This document shows positions 35,099 to 44,111 of a DNA stretch of 64,000 bases, piece after piece. Location of the stretch: NCBI GenBank assembly GCA_038210495.1, contig JBBQWR010000020.1:24389-88388 (forward strand), written 5' to 3'. The DNA is from JBBQWR01 sp038210495 (GTDB lineage: Bacteria; Planctomycetota; Planctomycetia; Pirellulales; DATAWG01). Within the stretch, counting starts at the first letter, position 1, and the number at the start of each line of letters is the position of its first letter. Under the pieces are notes generated by a model. It was not told the origin of the DNA. It saw only the letters and a program-made list of their open reading frames with translations, and did no database searches. The position numbers and the translations under genes were made by a program.

Positions 35099-36490
35099 AT
35101 GAAATCCTATCTTTCCCGGTTCATCGCCGACTACGGCATGATCTTCGTCTTGCTGCTGCTCTGCTGTTATTTCAGCTGGGCCACCTATGCCGAGCGGTCC
35201 GCGACCGGCGGCAGCGCGGGCGAGCAGGTTGCCGCGCAAATCGCGTCCGCCCACGGCGCGGCCGCAAAAGTGCTTATCGTCGCGGGCAATACCGGCGAGG
35301 ACGCGCAGTTCGTCGCCGCCGTCCAGAAACAACTGGGTTCGAACATCGTCGCGACCGTTCAAGGCACGCCCGCCGATCTCCGCCAGCAGCTCGAAAGACT
35401 CACCGCCAGCGGCGCGAAAGTCGACGCGGTCGCCGCCACGCAATCGACCGCCTCGTGGTCGCTCCTTGAGCATCGGGGAAAATTTTCGGCCTTGGAAAAG
35501 GCGGATGTCCATCTGCCAAGTTCTAGCGGCTGGCCCGACTTTCTGACGTCCAAGAATCTGCTCAATATCGCCAACCGGATCGCCGTGATCGCGATCATCG
35601 CGATCGGTATGACGATGGTCATTATCACCGGGGGAATCGATCTATCGGTCGGCAGCCTGATTGCGCTCTCGGCCGTATTCGCGACCTACTCGATCGCTCG
35701 GTTCGGTGGCGGCGAAGGGGCGACTCCGGCTTGGCTGGTTTTCGGCTCGCTCGGCGGCATCGCTCTATGTGCGCTATCCGGACTGTTTTGCGGGTTCATG
35801 GTCACGGGCTTTCGCATCCCAGCGTTCATCGTCACGCTGGCGATGATGCTGATCGCCAGTGGCGGGGCGTTCAAATTAACCGGAGGCGAATCGATCGACG
35901 CATTGCCGGACTCGTTCATGTGGCTCGGGCGGGGGACCGATTTTGGAGCGCCGAACGCCGTCACGCTGATGGTGATTTTGTATCTGGTGGCCCATGTGAT
36001 CATGTCTCGCACGACGCTCGGCCGGTATATCTACGCCGTTGGCGGCAACGCGGAGGCGGCGCGGTTGTCGGGCGTGCCGGTGCGGAGGATCGTGCTTTTG
36101 GTCTACACGCTGAGCGGCGCCCTCGCTGGCCTGGGGGGCATCATCACGGCCTCGCTGTTCAAGAGCGGCGATCCCAAATACGGTCCGCTGGCCGAGCTGT
36201 ATGTGATCGCGGCCGTGGTGGTCGGCGGCACGAGTCTCGGCGGCGGCGAGGGAAAGGTGCTGGGGACGCTGATTGGCGCCTTGATTATCGGAGTCATCGA
36301 AAACGGCATGAACCTGACGAACGTTGAGTCCTACACGCAAAAGATCGTGCTAGGGGCGGTGATTCTGATCGCCGTTCTCGTGGATCAACTCAAAAACCAA
36401 TCCTGGCGGCGATTCGCTTTCTTCGCTCGCCGCGCCCGCGCTCAAGAAGTGGTCAAGTTGCAACCGGGCCCGCCTGCCGACGGCAAGTGA
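35099..36490 (+). CDS. Sugar ABC transporter permease (RbsC-like) with an extra periplasmic domain
   Basis: The product is 463 residues, over 100 longer than usual RbsC proteins. TM1 (IFVLLLLCCYFSWATYAE) is followed by an insert of about 110 residues (35-150). Its pattern AAKVLIVAGNTGEDAQFVAAVQ, then DLRQQLERLTASGAKVDAV, looks like half of a type-1 binding-protein fold. The rest is a standard BPD_transp_2 permease: GITVVIITGGIDLSVGS-like sequence (here MTMVIITGGIDLSVGSLIAL) and GRYIYAVGGNAEAARLSGV. It likely imports fructose or another hexose with the two upstream proteins. The ATG at 35099 is used. Confidence 0.9.
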   Translation: MKSYLSRFIADYGMIFVLLLLCCYFSWATYAERSATGGSAGEQVAAQIASAHGAAAKVLIVAGNTGEDAQFVAAVQKQLGSNIVATVQGTPADLRQQLERLTASGAKVDAVAATQSTASWSLLEHRGKFSALEKADVHLPSSSGWPDFLTSKNLLNIANRIAVIAIIAIGMTMVIITGGIDLSVGSLIALSAVFATYSIARFGGGEGATPAWLVFGSLGGIALCALSGLFCGFMVTGFRIPAFIVTLAMMLIASGGAFKLTGGESIDALPDSFMWLGRGTDFGAPNAVTLMVILYLVAHVIMSRTTLGRYIYAVGGNAEAARLSGVPVRRIVLLVYTLSGALAGLGGIITASLFKSGDPKYGPLAELYVIAAVVVGGTSLGGGEGKVLGTLIGALIIGVIENGMNLTNVESYTQKIVLGAVILIAVLVDQLKNQSWRRFAFFARRARAQEVVKLQPGPPADGK

Positions 36491-36610
36491 TGTCGACCCG
36501 TTCTTTGGCCCGTCGAAGCCGGATCGGGCGCCGATCGATTATAGTGTCGGATATCACGCTGGCCGATTTGCGCCCACGTTACACGTTCCTATGAAAATTG
36601 CCGAGGCCCT

Positions 36611-38146
36611 ATGACCGCTCTTTCTCGCCGCGCGTGTGGACTGGCGCTGCTGACATGTTTGTTGCTCCCCATGCTCCCGGTCGCGGCGGCAGCTGCGCCG
36701 CCCTCGGCGCCAGTCTATGTCGTGTTGTGGTTCGACACGGAAGATTACTTGTTGCCCGCGAGCGATGACGCGGCGCTGCACATGGCCGATTTTCTGACGA
36801 GCGTGAACATCCGCGGGACGTTCAAAGTCGTCGGGGAAAAAGCCCGGACGCTCGAGCGGCGCGGGCGGACCGATGTGATCGAGGCCCTAAAAAAACACGA
36901 GATCGGCTACCACTCGAATTTTCATAGCGTGCAGCCGACGCCGGCCGTGTATCTGGAATCCCTGGGCTGGGACGACGGCGTCGCCGAATTCGACCGCCGC
37001 GAGCGGCCGGGCCTGGACGACGTGAAACGCATCTTCGGGAAGGCGCCGACCTGCTACGGACAGCCCGGCAGTTCTTGGGCCCCGCAGACACTCGGCGCGA
37101 TGCACGAGTGGGGCATGAAGGTCTATCTCGACGCCGGCCGGCATGTGGCGCTCGAGGGCAAGCCGTTTTACTATTGCGGGCTCCTGAACATCTACCAAAT
37201 CGCGCACATGCCGCGGACGAGCATCAAGGACCCGGGCGATCTGGCCCAGACGGAAGAAAAATTCGCTGAGGCTCGAGCGCAACTCCAGGCCGAAGGGGGT
37301 GGGCTGGTGAGCATCATCTATCACCCCTGCGAATTCGCCCACAAGGAATTTTGGGACGGCGTGAATTTTCGCGGCGGCGCCAATCCGCCCCGCGAGCAGT
37401 GGAACCTGCCGGCCGCCAAGACGCCCGGTGAGACCCGCGTCGCTTTCGAGAATTTTGAGAGCTACATTCGGTACATGAAACATTTCGACGATGTGCGGTT
37501 CATCACGGCCACCGACGCCGCCAAGCTCTACGCCGACGCGGCCGCCGACCACGTCTGGACGACGGACGACGTGAAAGCGATCGCCGCAGCCGTGGGAGAC
37601 GAGCCGGGCTTCCAGCGGCGAGATGATTATTCGATCTCGGCGGCCGAGGCATTGGCGATTTTGAGCCAATTCGTAACGGCCCGATCGGCCGGCCACGATG
37701 ATCCGCCGAAGCTTCCGCCGATTGTGCTGGGGCCGAGCAGTCCGCCGCCCTTGTTTGACGAGCCGACCGTGGTCGACGCGAACCAGTTTTTGCGAACCAC
37801 GGCCGACGTGACCGATTCGATTCGCAAACAGGGACGCATCCCGTCGGCCGCGTGGCTAGGAAGCCGAGGGATACCGCCCGAGGTATTTTTTAGGTCGCTC
37901 GCCGCGGTGGCGACCGCGATGGCCAGTGGCAAATCGGCGCCCGACACGATTGAGATCAAGCCGACCAAACTGGCGTCGGCCAAGTACGTCGCCGACGACA
38001 ATCCGGGCCTTTGGAAATGGGTCATCTTTCCGCCCAATTTTCGGGCGCCCAACGTGATGGCCCTCGCCAAGCGCGAGGCTTGGACGCTCAAGCCGGCGAT
38101 TCGCCATGACGCGAAAATAGATTTGATTCCGGCCAAACAGAGATAA
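36611..38146 (+). CDS. Secreted polysaccharide-deacetylase-like protein (NodB fold)
   Basis: This 511-residue protein has a signal peptide ending near AAAAP. The NodB-type barrel has FDTEDY (metal-ligand Asp, about residue 42), RGTFKVVGEKA, EIGYHSNFHSV (metal-ligand His pair H-x-x-x-H, about 100) and PTCYGQPGSSWAPQ. The set is complete enough for a metal-dependent deacetylase. The second half (from about residue 330) is of unknown type, with a repeated helical pattern. It probably trims acetyl groups on a surface polysaccharide. A long hairpin follows the stop. Confidence 0.8.
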   Translation: MTALSRRACGLALLTCLLLPMLPVAAAAAPPSAPVYVVLWFDTEDYLLPASDDAALHMADFLTSVNIRGTFKVVGEKARTLERRGRTDVIEALKKHEIGYHSNFHSVQPTPAVYLESLGWDDGVAEFDRRERPGLDDVKRIFGKAPTCYGQPGSSWAPQTLGAMHEWGMKVYLDAGRHVALEGKPFYYCGLLNIYQIAHMPRTSIKDPGDLAQTEEKFAEARAQLQAEGGGLVSIIYHPCEFAHKEFWDGVNFRGGANPPREQWNLPAAKTPGETRVAFENFESYIRYMKHFDDVRFITATDAAKLYADAAADHVWTTDDVKAIAAAVGDEPGFQRRDDYSISAAEALAILSQFVTARSAGHDDPPKLPPIVLGPSSPPPLFDEPTVVDANQFLRTTADVTDSIRKQGRIPSAAWLGSRGIPPEVFFRSLAAVATAMASGKSAPDTIEIKPTKLASAKYVADDNPGLWKWVIFPPNFRAPNVMALAKREAWTLKPAIRHDAKIDLIPAKQR

Positions 38147-38154
38147 TTGCGAAA

Positions 38155-38221
38155 GCCCGAAAGGCCGAAAACCAGAAAAGAGGGATTTGTGCGCTTCGTC
38201 CCTTTTTTCGGGTTTTCGGGA
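38155..38221 (+). terminator. Long hairpin after the deacetylase gene
   Basis: CCCGAAAGGCCGAAAACC-AGAAAAGAGGGA pairs with TCCCTTTTTTCGGGTTTTCGGG across a short loop. The paired T-rich arm does not make a classic terminator, but this is the likely end of the transcript. It also resembles other dispersed hairpins in the window. Confidence 0.55.
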
Positions 38222-38356
38222 TTAAGAAGTCTTATAGCTTTAACGACGATCGACGTTTTTTCCGCTCTTCTTGCGGTGGCCGTCACGTTGTCGAACCCTT
38301 ACAATCGATCTAGCGCCGGCGAAGGCTCCGAGCGGATAATGCGAGGAACAGATTTC

Positions 38357-38938
38357 ATGGCCAATCGCAACAATCTCTACGAAGCTGCGTTCGAGGAGTT
38401 CTTGCGGACGCGGCGGATCCCGTATGTCGCGGTGGACGAGGCCAAGCGGAGTTTGATGGGAGATGGATCGCTCAAGAGCCTCGACTTCATCGTCTCGCCC
38501 GGATTGGGCTCGTCGTGGCTGGTGGACGTCAAGGGTCGCCAGTTTCCGACCGCTTCCGGCGAAGGCAAACAATTTTGGAAGAATTGGTCCACCCGCGACG
38601 ACCTGCGCAGCCTCGCTGCCTGGCAGCGGCTGTTTGGCGGCAAGTTCACGAGCCTGCTGGTATTCGCCTACGACGTGCTGGGCGATCGGGCCCCGCTGCC
38701 GGCCGAGCAGTTGTTCGCGTATCGCGGCGCTCTGTATGGATTCGTGGGACTGAAGCTCGACGAGTATGCATTCCACGCTCGGCCGATTTCGCTGGCCTGG
38801 GATACGGTGGCGATGCCGACCGTGGAATTCCGCCGGCTGGCGCAGCCGGTTGAATCGCTGTTTACGCCGATGCCGGCCGCGCAGTCCATCCCATCGTCAG
38901 CGCCCGGCCTGACCGCTGCGGCGCCGTGCGGCGTCTGA
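38357..38938 (+). CDS. HYExAFE family protein, possible PD-(D/E)xK nuclease fold
   Basis: This 193-residue protein opens with NLYEAAFEEFLRTRRIPYVAVDEAK, matching the planctomycete HYExAFE family, here with L instead of H at the first motif position. LKSLDFIVSP, then SSWLVDVKGRQFP, form the D...DVKG pattern of PD-(D/E)xK nucleases: the first D at about residue 37, and D and K at about 52-54. I infer a nuclease-like core; no activity is known. The start is the ATG at 38357. The longer open frame includes the hairpin region and is not used. The C-terminal tail is low complexity. Confidence 0.8.
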   Translation: MANRNNLYEAAFEEFLRTRRIPYVAVDEAKRSLMGDGSLKSLDFIVSPGLGSSWLVDVKGRQFPTASGEGKQFWKNWSTRDDLRSLAAWQRLFGGKFTSLLVFAYDVLGDRAPLPAEQLFAYRGALYGFVGLKLDEYAFHARPISLAWDTVAMPTVEFRRLAQPVESLFTPMPAAQSIPSSAPGLTAAAPCGV

Positions 38939-38960
38939 CGTGGCCCCCCGAGGAACTGTC

Positions 38961-40145
38961 GTGCCCGTGAATAAGGCGCTTCGGGAAATCGGTCGGGTGA
39001 TTGGACAATTGACCCGGCGGCGCGGTCTCGTGTCGCTGCCGCCGCTGCGACCGTCGAACCAATCCATTCCGCCGCGAGCGCTGATTTCCTATATCACGGC
39101 CGCCTTCGATTCGGGAAAAGCGGGAGACAAAGCCGACCCGCATACGAATCTTTGGGAATGCCGGCAAATTGCCGAGACCTTTCGCCAGTTTGGCTATGGC
39201 GTCGATGTCATCGATTGGGACGACCGGCGATTCACGCCCAAGAAGCCGTACGAGTTTCTGGTCGATATCGGTTGCAATCTCGAGCGTCTCGCGCCGCTGG
39301 TCGGTCCGGACTGCACGAAGATCCTGCACGCGACGGGCAAGCATTGGCTGTTTCAAAATCGGGCCGAGTATCAGCGGCTGGAAGACTTGCGCATCCGGCG
39401 GGGCGCGGTCCTGTTGCCGCGGCGAACCGCCCCGGCTGGCTTTGGAGTCGAGGCGGCCGATTGCCTTACCGTAATGGGAAACGAAAGCACCGTCGAGACC
39501 CTCCGTTACGCCGGTAAACCGTGCCACCGCATCCCGCTCTCGACGACCGCCGAGTACCCGTGGGACGACACGAAGGATTTTTCCTGGGCTCGGCGGAGAT
39601 TCCTGTGGTTGGGCAAAAACGGCATGGTCCACAAAGGCCTGGACCTTACGCTCGAGGCTTTTGCAAAATTGCCGGAGTTGCAACTCACCGTTTGTGGACC
39701 GGTCAAGCTCGAACCCGATTTCGAACGGCTCTATCGCCGCGAACTTTACGAGTTGCCAAACATCCGCACGGTAGGCTGGGTCGATTTAGCCGGTGCTCAG
39801 TTCGCGGAAATTACTCGCGAGTGCGGCACGCTGTTGAATCCCTCGTGCTCCGAAAGCTGCTCGGGCAGCGTCGTCACTTGTCTCCACGCAGGGGTGACGA
39901 CGATCGTCAGCCGCGAATCGGGCGTCGATGTCGACGGATTTGGCGTCGTGCTCGAAGACTGCACGGTCGACCAGATTTGCGCGGCCGTCATCGGCTCAGC
40001 CAATCGCTCAGCCGACGACTTGCGAGCCCGGAGTTTGGCGGGCTGGCAATTCGCCCGCGCCGAGCACACGCGAGCCCGATTCGCCGAAAAATTTTCCAAG
40101 GTCATCGAGTCCTTGGTGAGCGATAAACGGACGAGGCAAAAATAG
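38961..40145 (+). CDS. Glycosyltransferase, GT4-like
   Basis: The product is about 394 residues and has no signal. The C-terminal GT-B domain is clear: FLWLGKNGMVHKGLDLTLEAFAKLPELQLTVCG, LPNIRTVGWVD, and TLLNPSCSESCSGSVVTCLHAGVTTIVSRESG with the E-x7-E type region. The N-terminal domain (residues 1-190) is less conserved, with EFLVDIGCNLERLA. It should transfer a sugar from an activated donor, probably in surface-polysaccharide assembly. No ATG exists; GTG at 38940 or 38961 are the choices. The upstream gene ends two bases before 38940, so they are likely co-transcribed. Confidence 0.78.
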   Translation: MPVNKALREIGRVIGQLTRRRGLVSLPPLRPSNQSIPPRALISYITAAFDSGKAGDKADPHTNLWECRQIAETFRQFGYGVDVIDWDDRRFTPKKPYEFLVDIGCNLERLAPLVGPDCTKILHATGKHWLFQNRAEYQRLEDLRIRRGAVLLPRRTAPAGFGVEAADCLTVMGNESTVETLRYAGKPCHRIPLSTTAEYPWDDTKDFSWARRRFLWLGKNGMVHKGLDLTLEAFAKLPELQLTVCGPVKLEPDFERLYRRELYELPNIRTVGWVDLAGAQFAEITRECGTLLNPSCSESCSGSVVTCLHAGVTTIVSRESGVDVDGFGVVLEDCTVDQICAAVIGSANRSADDLRARSLAGWQFARAEHTRARFAEKFSKVIESLVSDKRTRQK

Positions 40146-40159
40146 ACGGGATTAACAAG

Positions 40160-40378
40160 ATGCGGAAATGACGAATGACGAAACACCCAATGTCTAATCA
40201 ATGACGAATGCTTAAATGACGAATGGCTAAGATTTCTACATGGCGCTGCGAGCAGCGCTCTGATGTCGCGAAAATGAGACAGACTAAAACCGCAGCGAAA
40301 AGTCAAATTCAGGCCTTCGTCATTCGGTGCTTCGTCATTCGTCATTGATTAAACATTCGTCATTAGACATTCGTGCTT
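40160..40378. repeat. Dispersed TGACGAATG element (copy 2)
   Basis: This has the same arm sequences as the copy at 33283, with a different core of about 95 bases that includes GGCGCTGCGAGCAGCGCT. The right arm has three CATTCGTCATT-type units. It lies between the glycosyltransferase and the SH3 protein genes. Confidence 0.85.
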
Positions 40379-40384
40379 CCACCC

Positions 40385-40420
40385 TTCGGGGCTTCGGCGA
40401 GGACGCCTCCAGCCCCCCCC
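40385..40420. repeat. GGGGCTTCGGCGAGG hairpin repeat (copy 1)
   Basis: GGGGCT and GGCGAGG pair with GCCTCCAGCCCC. A shorter relative is at 63840 (GGGCTTCGGCGAGGCGCC). The remaining 40421-40591 bases look non-coding and should hold the promoter of the SH3 gene. Confidence 0.65.
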
Positions 40421-40591
40421 TGCCACCGGGCGGATTGTTTGGGTTTTAATCCTGGTGATCCTGTCGACTCCTCCGTCCGTCGCTAGCATCGGGCCGGAAA
40501 TGCCCTTGAGCCAATGGCTCGCTTTCGCTACAAGCACTGGCCTCGTCTTCCCTCATCTCATCTTGGGCCGTCTTTGGCAGGAGTGGGCGCC

Positions 40592-42016
40592 ATGCGCATC
40601 TGGAGCATTGTCGTCGGAATTTATTGCGCGGCGCTGTTGGCTCCGTGTCACACGGCTCGGGCCGAGGATGCCGAATTTCCTTATACGGCCTATGCCAACT
40701 CGGACGACGTTTACATTCGCAGTGGGCCGGGCAAGAATTATTATCCCACCGAAAAACTCTCCCGCGGCGAAGCGGTCGAGATCTTTCGGCACGACCCGGG
40801 CGGTTGGTACGCCGTGCGGCCGCCGCACGCCAGTTTTAGCTGGATCCCCGCGCGACTCTTGCAGCCGACTAGCCAAGGCTTGGCCACCGTCGTCGGCGAT
40901 CGCGTGGTCAGTCGCGTGGGCAGCCGGTTCAGCGATATCCGGGATGTGATCCAGGTGCGGCTGGACAAAGGCGAAGAAGTCGAAATCATCGAGGTCAAGA
41001 CGCTGCTCAGCGCCGGTCAAAGCGAGCAGTGGTGCAAGATTGCCCCGCCGGCCGGCGAATTCCGCTGGGTTTTCGGAAAATTCGTCGATCGCGATCCGGC
41101 GGCTGGCGACCGCCTCGTGCCCGAGGATCGGCAGTCGGGCGTGGCCAATACCCAGCGCGATAGCCGAAAAAATTTCGTCACGCAAACCGCCGCCGGGGGC
41201 AAGAATCGGTATTACAGCGAGGACGTCGATGGCGGCAGTGTCGATGGCGGCAGCGCGGACGACGATCCGTCGCCGGCCCGAATAGCGACGACTCGCCGCG
41301 ACCGGCCGGCGAATAAGCGAACTGGTGACGCCGATGTTTCATTGACCGCCGGCGCGGACGGCCGCGACAATCGCGCGGACCGCGACAAAGCATCGAATCG
41401 AATCGCCGCCAAGCCGACCGCCACATCGCAGGCCGACACATTCCAAGCCGAACTCGATTCGATCGACTTGGCGCTTTCCTCGATGGTTGTCGAAGAATCG
41501 TCGGTCTGGAGATTCGAAGATCTGCATCGCCGGTCCGACGCGGCGCTCGAACGAGCGCAAACGGCGCTGGAGCGCGGCAAGGCTCGACTGCTGCTGGACC
41601 GGATCACCAAATTCGAGGACATCCAGCGTCGGTCCGACACGGTGAATCGCGTGGAAACCGAAACCGATCGCAAGAACGGTCCCCTGGTGACGATGGCCGA
41701 CTCGCGAACGGTTGGCGGATTGGCCGAAGTTGAAGGGCGGGATCGATTCGACGCAAGCGGCAAGTTGATCCCGGTCAAGTCTTCGCGTCCGGGCGCGCCG
41801 CCGTTCGCGATCGTCAATCGCGATCACGAGGTGGTCGCGTATGTCACGCCGGCGCCGGGCGTGAGTCTGCAATCGTTCGTGGCGCACCAGGTCGGCGTCA
41901 GCGGTCAGCGGGGATACATGCCCGAGTTCGCCAAGCCGCATATCACGGCCCAGCGCGTCACGGTGCTGGATGCCACGGAAGCAGTGGCTAACCGCCGCGA
42001 TCCTGTGCGCCGCTAG
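40592..42016 (+). CDS. Secreted protein with tandem bacterial SH3 domains
   Basis: This 474-residue protein has a signal peptide (MRIWSIVVGIYCAALLAPCHTARA). An SH3-type domain covers residues 31-85 (YANSDDVYIRSGPGKNYYPTEKLSRGEAVEI), and a second covers about 95-165 (VSRVGSRFSDIRDVIQVRLDKGEEVEIIEV). About residues 190-310 are low-complexity and charged. A helical region with DLALSSMVVEES and a C-terminal domain with GAPPFAIVNRDHEVVAYVTPAPG follow. SH3 domains of this type bind cell-wall or peptide ligands. The start is the ATG at 40592; the longer frame upstream has no support. Confidence 0.82.
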   Translation: MRIWSIVVGIYCAALLAPCHTARAEDAEFPYTAYANSDDVYIRSGPGKNYYPTEKLSRGEAVEIFRHDPGGWYAVRPPHASFSWIPARLLQPTSQGLATVVGDRVVSRVGSRFSDIRDVIQVRLDKGEEVEIIEVKTLLSAGQSEQWCKIAPPAGEFRWVFGKFVDRDPAAGDRLVPEDRQSGVANTQRDSRKNFVTQTAAGGKNRYYSEDVDGGSVDGGSADDDPSPARIATTRRDRPANKRTGDADVSLTAGADGRDNRADRDKASNRIAAKPTATSQADTFQAELDSIDLALSSMVVEESSVWRFEDLHRRSDAALERAQTALERGKARLLLDRITKFEDIQRRSDTVNRVETETDRKNGPLVTMADSRTVGGLAEVEGRDRFDASGKLIPVKSSRPGAPPFAIVNRDHEVVAYVTPAPGVSLQSFVAHQVGVSGQRGYMPEFAKPHITAQRVTVLDATEAVANRRDPVRR

Positions 42017-42193
42017 CGCGACCGCGCCGCGCCGGTTCCGTCCGAGGAACCGAATGCGCCAAAAATCTTCTTGAGCATCGAGCCCGCGCCCCATAGTGTG
42101 CGCCGGGTCGCTTTTCTTTATTGCTTGCGGATCGGACGGGCCGATCTTATTCGCGATTCGATTCAAACGCGAAAAATCGTTACAATTTTCCTT

Positions 42194-42637
42194 ATGGCGC
42201 CTATCTCACCTCATTTGACAACGGCATTTGACGTGGATTCGGTTGGCGTGACCGCGGACGAAACATCGCTCGGGGAACTCGCCGAACCGGCGGCGCCGTC
42301 GTTTCCTTCGGCCGCTGAAATCCATGCCGCGACGACGGCCAAGGCGGCTCGCGAGCGATTCGAATCATTGGCGGATCGGAAGCAGCAATCCGCCGAGAAG
42401 TTCAATTTTACGCTCGCCGATTTATTTCTCATCACGACCGTTACCGCGCTGTGCCTATCGAGCGTAAGATGGCTGGGGCCGGGCGAAGCGGCTGGCGCAA
42501 TGGGCGTGATGCTGCTCCTATGGTGGGCTGGCGCCAAGCTTTGTCATCCTGAATCGCGACTCGCCCACCTCGTCTGGTTGGCGCTGTGGATTGCTTATTT
42601 TTTGTCGTGCATGATGACCCTGGCGCCAAAACGCTAA
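42194..42637 (+). CDS. Small membrane protein of unknown function
   Basis: This 147-residue protein has a hydrophilic N-terminal half containing the Ala-rich stretch AAEIHAATTAKAARERFE. Three short hydrophobic segments follow from about residue 83 (FTLADLFLITTVTALCLSSV, AAGAMGVMLLLWWAGAKL and VWLALWIAYFLSCMMTLA). The first of these resembles the F-x-x-x-D-L-x-x-x-T pattern seen in several planctomycete membrane proteins. The ATG at 42194 is used. It lies just ahead of fhcB on the same strand but is not known to belong to C1 metabolism. Confidence 0.65.
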   Translation: MAPISPHLTTAFDVDSVGVTADETSLGELAEPAAPSFPSAAEIHAATTAKAARERFESLADRKQQSAEKFNFTLADLFLITTVTALCLSSVRWLGPGEAAGAMGVMLLLWWAGAKLCHPESRLAHLVWLALWIAYFLSCMMTLAPKR

Positions 42638-42727
42638 TCGCGACGAGTAACGACCGACCGTTTCGTGCCGCACGAAGGCGCCGGCGTGGCTCATACGAAT
42701 TGCCGATGGGATAATAGTGACGAGCGC

Positions 42728-44026
42728 ATGGACAGGCAACATTTCACCGATGTCCCTTGTCCATTCTGCGGTTGCCTTTGCGACGATTTGGAAATCGACG
42801 TAACTGCCGATCGGATCGCTCGATTACAGCACGACTGCCCTGTAGCCCAAGCCGCGTTTCTCGCGCCGCCGGCGAATCGGGCGATGCCATGCAAATTAGC
42901 GGGCCGAGTCGTCACGCGCAACGAAGCGGTTACTCGCGCGGCCCAACTCCTCTCGAGCGCTCGCTCCCCGCTTGTCCATGGCCTGAGCGGCGCGAGTTGC
43001 GAGGCGCAGGGGATCGCCGTCGAGATCGCCGAACGGATCGGGGGCGTGTTGGATGTTCCCGGTAGCCGCGCATCGCTGGCCGCGCTGCAAACGGTCGGCG
43101 CCAATTCTTGCACCCTCGGCGAAATCCGCCAGCGGGCCGATCTTATTGTCGTTTGGCACTGCGATCCGATAACGACCCATCCGCGATTTTTTGAGCGGTA
43201 TGTTTCGTCCGCCGCCCAAGTGATCGTGGTCGATTCGCGGCAATCGGCCACCGTTGCGCTCGCCCGCCAACGCATCGATGTCGCGGCGACTCCGGCCGCC
43301 GTTGACAATAGCGTGCAGGTGCTGCTGGCGCTGCTCCGCGAGACGGCGCCGGATTTGCCGACAGTTCTGCGCGAAACGGGCGCCGCGCTCGATGTCTGGC
43401 GCGAACTGCTGGTAAACATGCGACGAGCCAAGTACGGCGTGCTGTTGCACGAGGCAAAGCCGGATTCTCCGACGGAGCGGCGCAGCGTCGAATCGCTTCA
43501 CCGGCTCACGCGACAGTTGAACGACGCCACACGATTCATTTGCCAAGAATTGCCGCCGCCAGGGAACGCTCTAGGCGCCGAAAATGTCGTGGCATGGCGA
43601 TCGGGCCATGGGCCAGCCGTCGATTTTTCGCACGGCTATCCGCAATACATAGGCGGAATATTCCCCGACTCGCGAGCGATCGAACGGGGCGAGATCGACG
43701 CGGCGCTGGTTATCGGCGCCGACCCGCTGGGCGGGCTGGATTCGGTCGCCTGCGATCGGTGGCGACAAATTCCGATCGTCGCCATCGATTGTCGCGAGAC
43801 GGCAACGACCGCGGCGGCCGAAGTGGTCTTGCCGATCGCCATGCTCGGGGTCGAAAGCGGGGGTACGATGTTTCGCATGGACGGCGTGCCGCTCAGGCTG
43901 CGGCCCGTTCTCGAGCCGCGGCATCCGAGCGACTACGAAACCCTGGTGGCATTGAATGAAGCAATCCGCGCGGCCATTGGTATCGCTGCTCGTAGAGTGG
44001 ACGCTGCCCACCAAAATCACGAGTAA
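42728..44026 (+). CDS. fhcB: Formylmethanofuran dehydrogenase/hydrolase complex subunit B
   Basis: This 432-residue protein belongs to the FwdB/FhcB family. It has the N-terminal iron-sulfur motif CPFCGCLCDD and the following DCPVAQ. GLSGASCEAQG matches the region that carries the metal-binding Cys in archaeal FwdB. LPIAMLGVESGGTMFRMDGVP near the C-terminus is the expected quinone-binding-type closing pattern. In bacteria the Fhc complex hydrolyses formyl-methanofuran in the tetrahydromethanopterin C1 pathway. The next gene is fhcA, 85 bases on. Planctomycetes are known to carry these genes. The ATG at 42728 is chosen. Confidence 0.9.
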   Translation: MDRQHFTDVPCPFCGCLCDDLEIDVTADRIARLQHDCPVAQAAFLAPPANRAMPCKLAGRVVTRNEAVTRAAQLLSSARSPLVHGLSGASCEAQGIAVEIAERIGGVLDVPGSRASLAALQTVGANSCTLGEIRQRADLIVVWHCDPITTHPRFFERYVSSAAQVIVVDSRQSATVALARQRIDVAATPAAVDNSVQVLLALLRETAPDLPTVLRETGAALDVWRELLVNMRRAKYGVLLHEAKPDSPTERRSVESLHRLTRQLNDATRFICQELPPPGNALGAENVVAWRSGHGPAVDFSHGYPQYIGGIFPDSRAIERGEIDAALVIGADPLGGLDSVACDRWRQIPIVAIDCRETATTAAAEVVLPIAMLGVESGGTMFRMDGVPLRLRPVLEPRHPSDYETLVALNEAIRAAIGIAARRVDAAHQNHE

Positions 44027-44111
44027 CGTCTGTTGATGGGGGCAATCCCCATGTGACTTACTACTTACCGCGCCGCCGTCAAAACCGAAACGAGCCCCCT
44101 TTTTTTCACGC

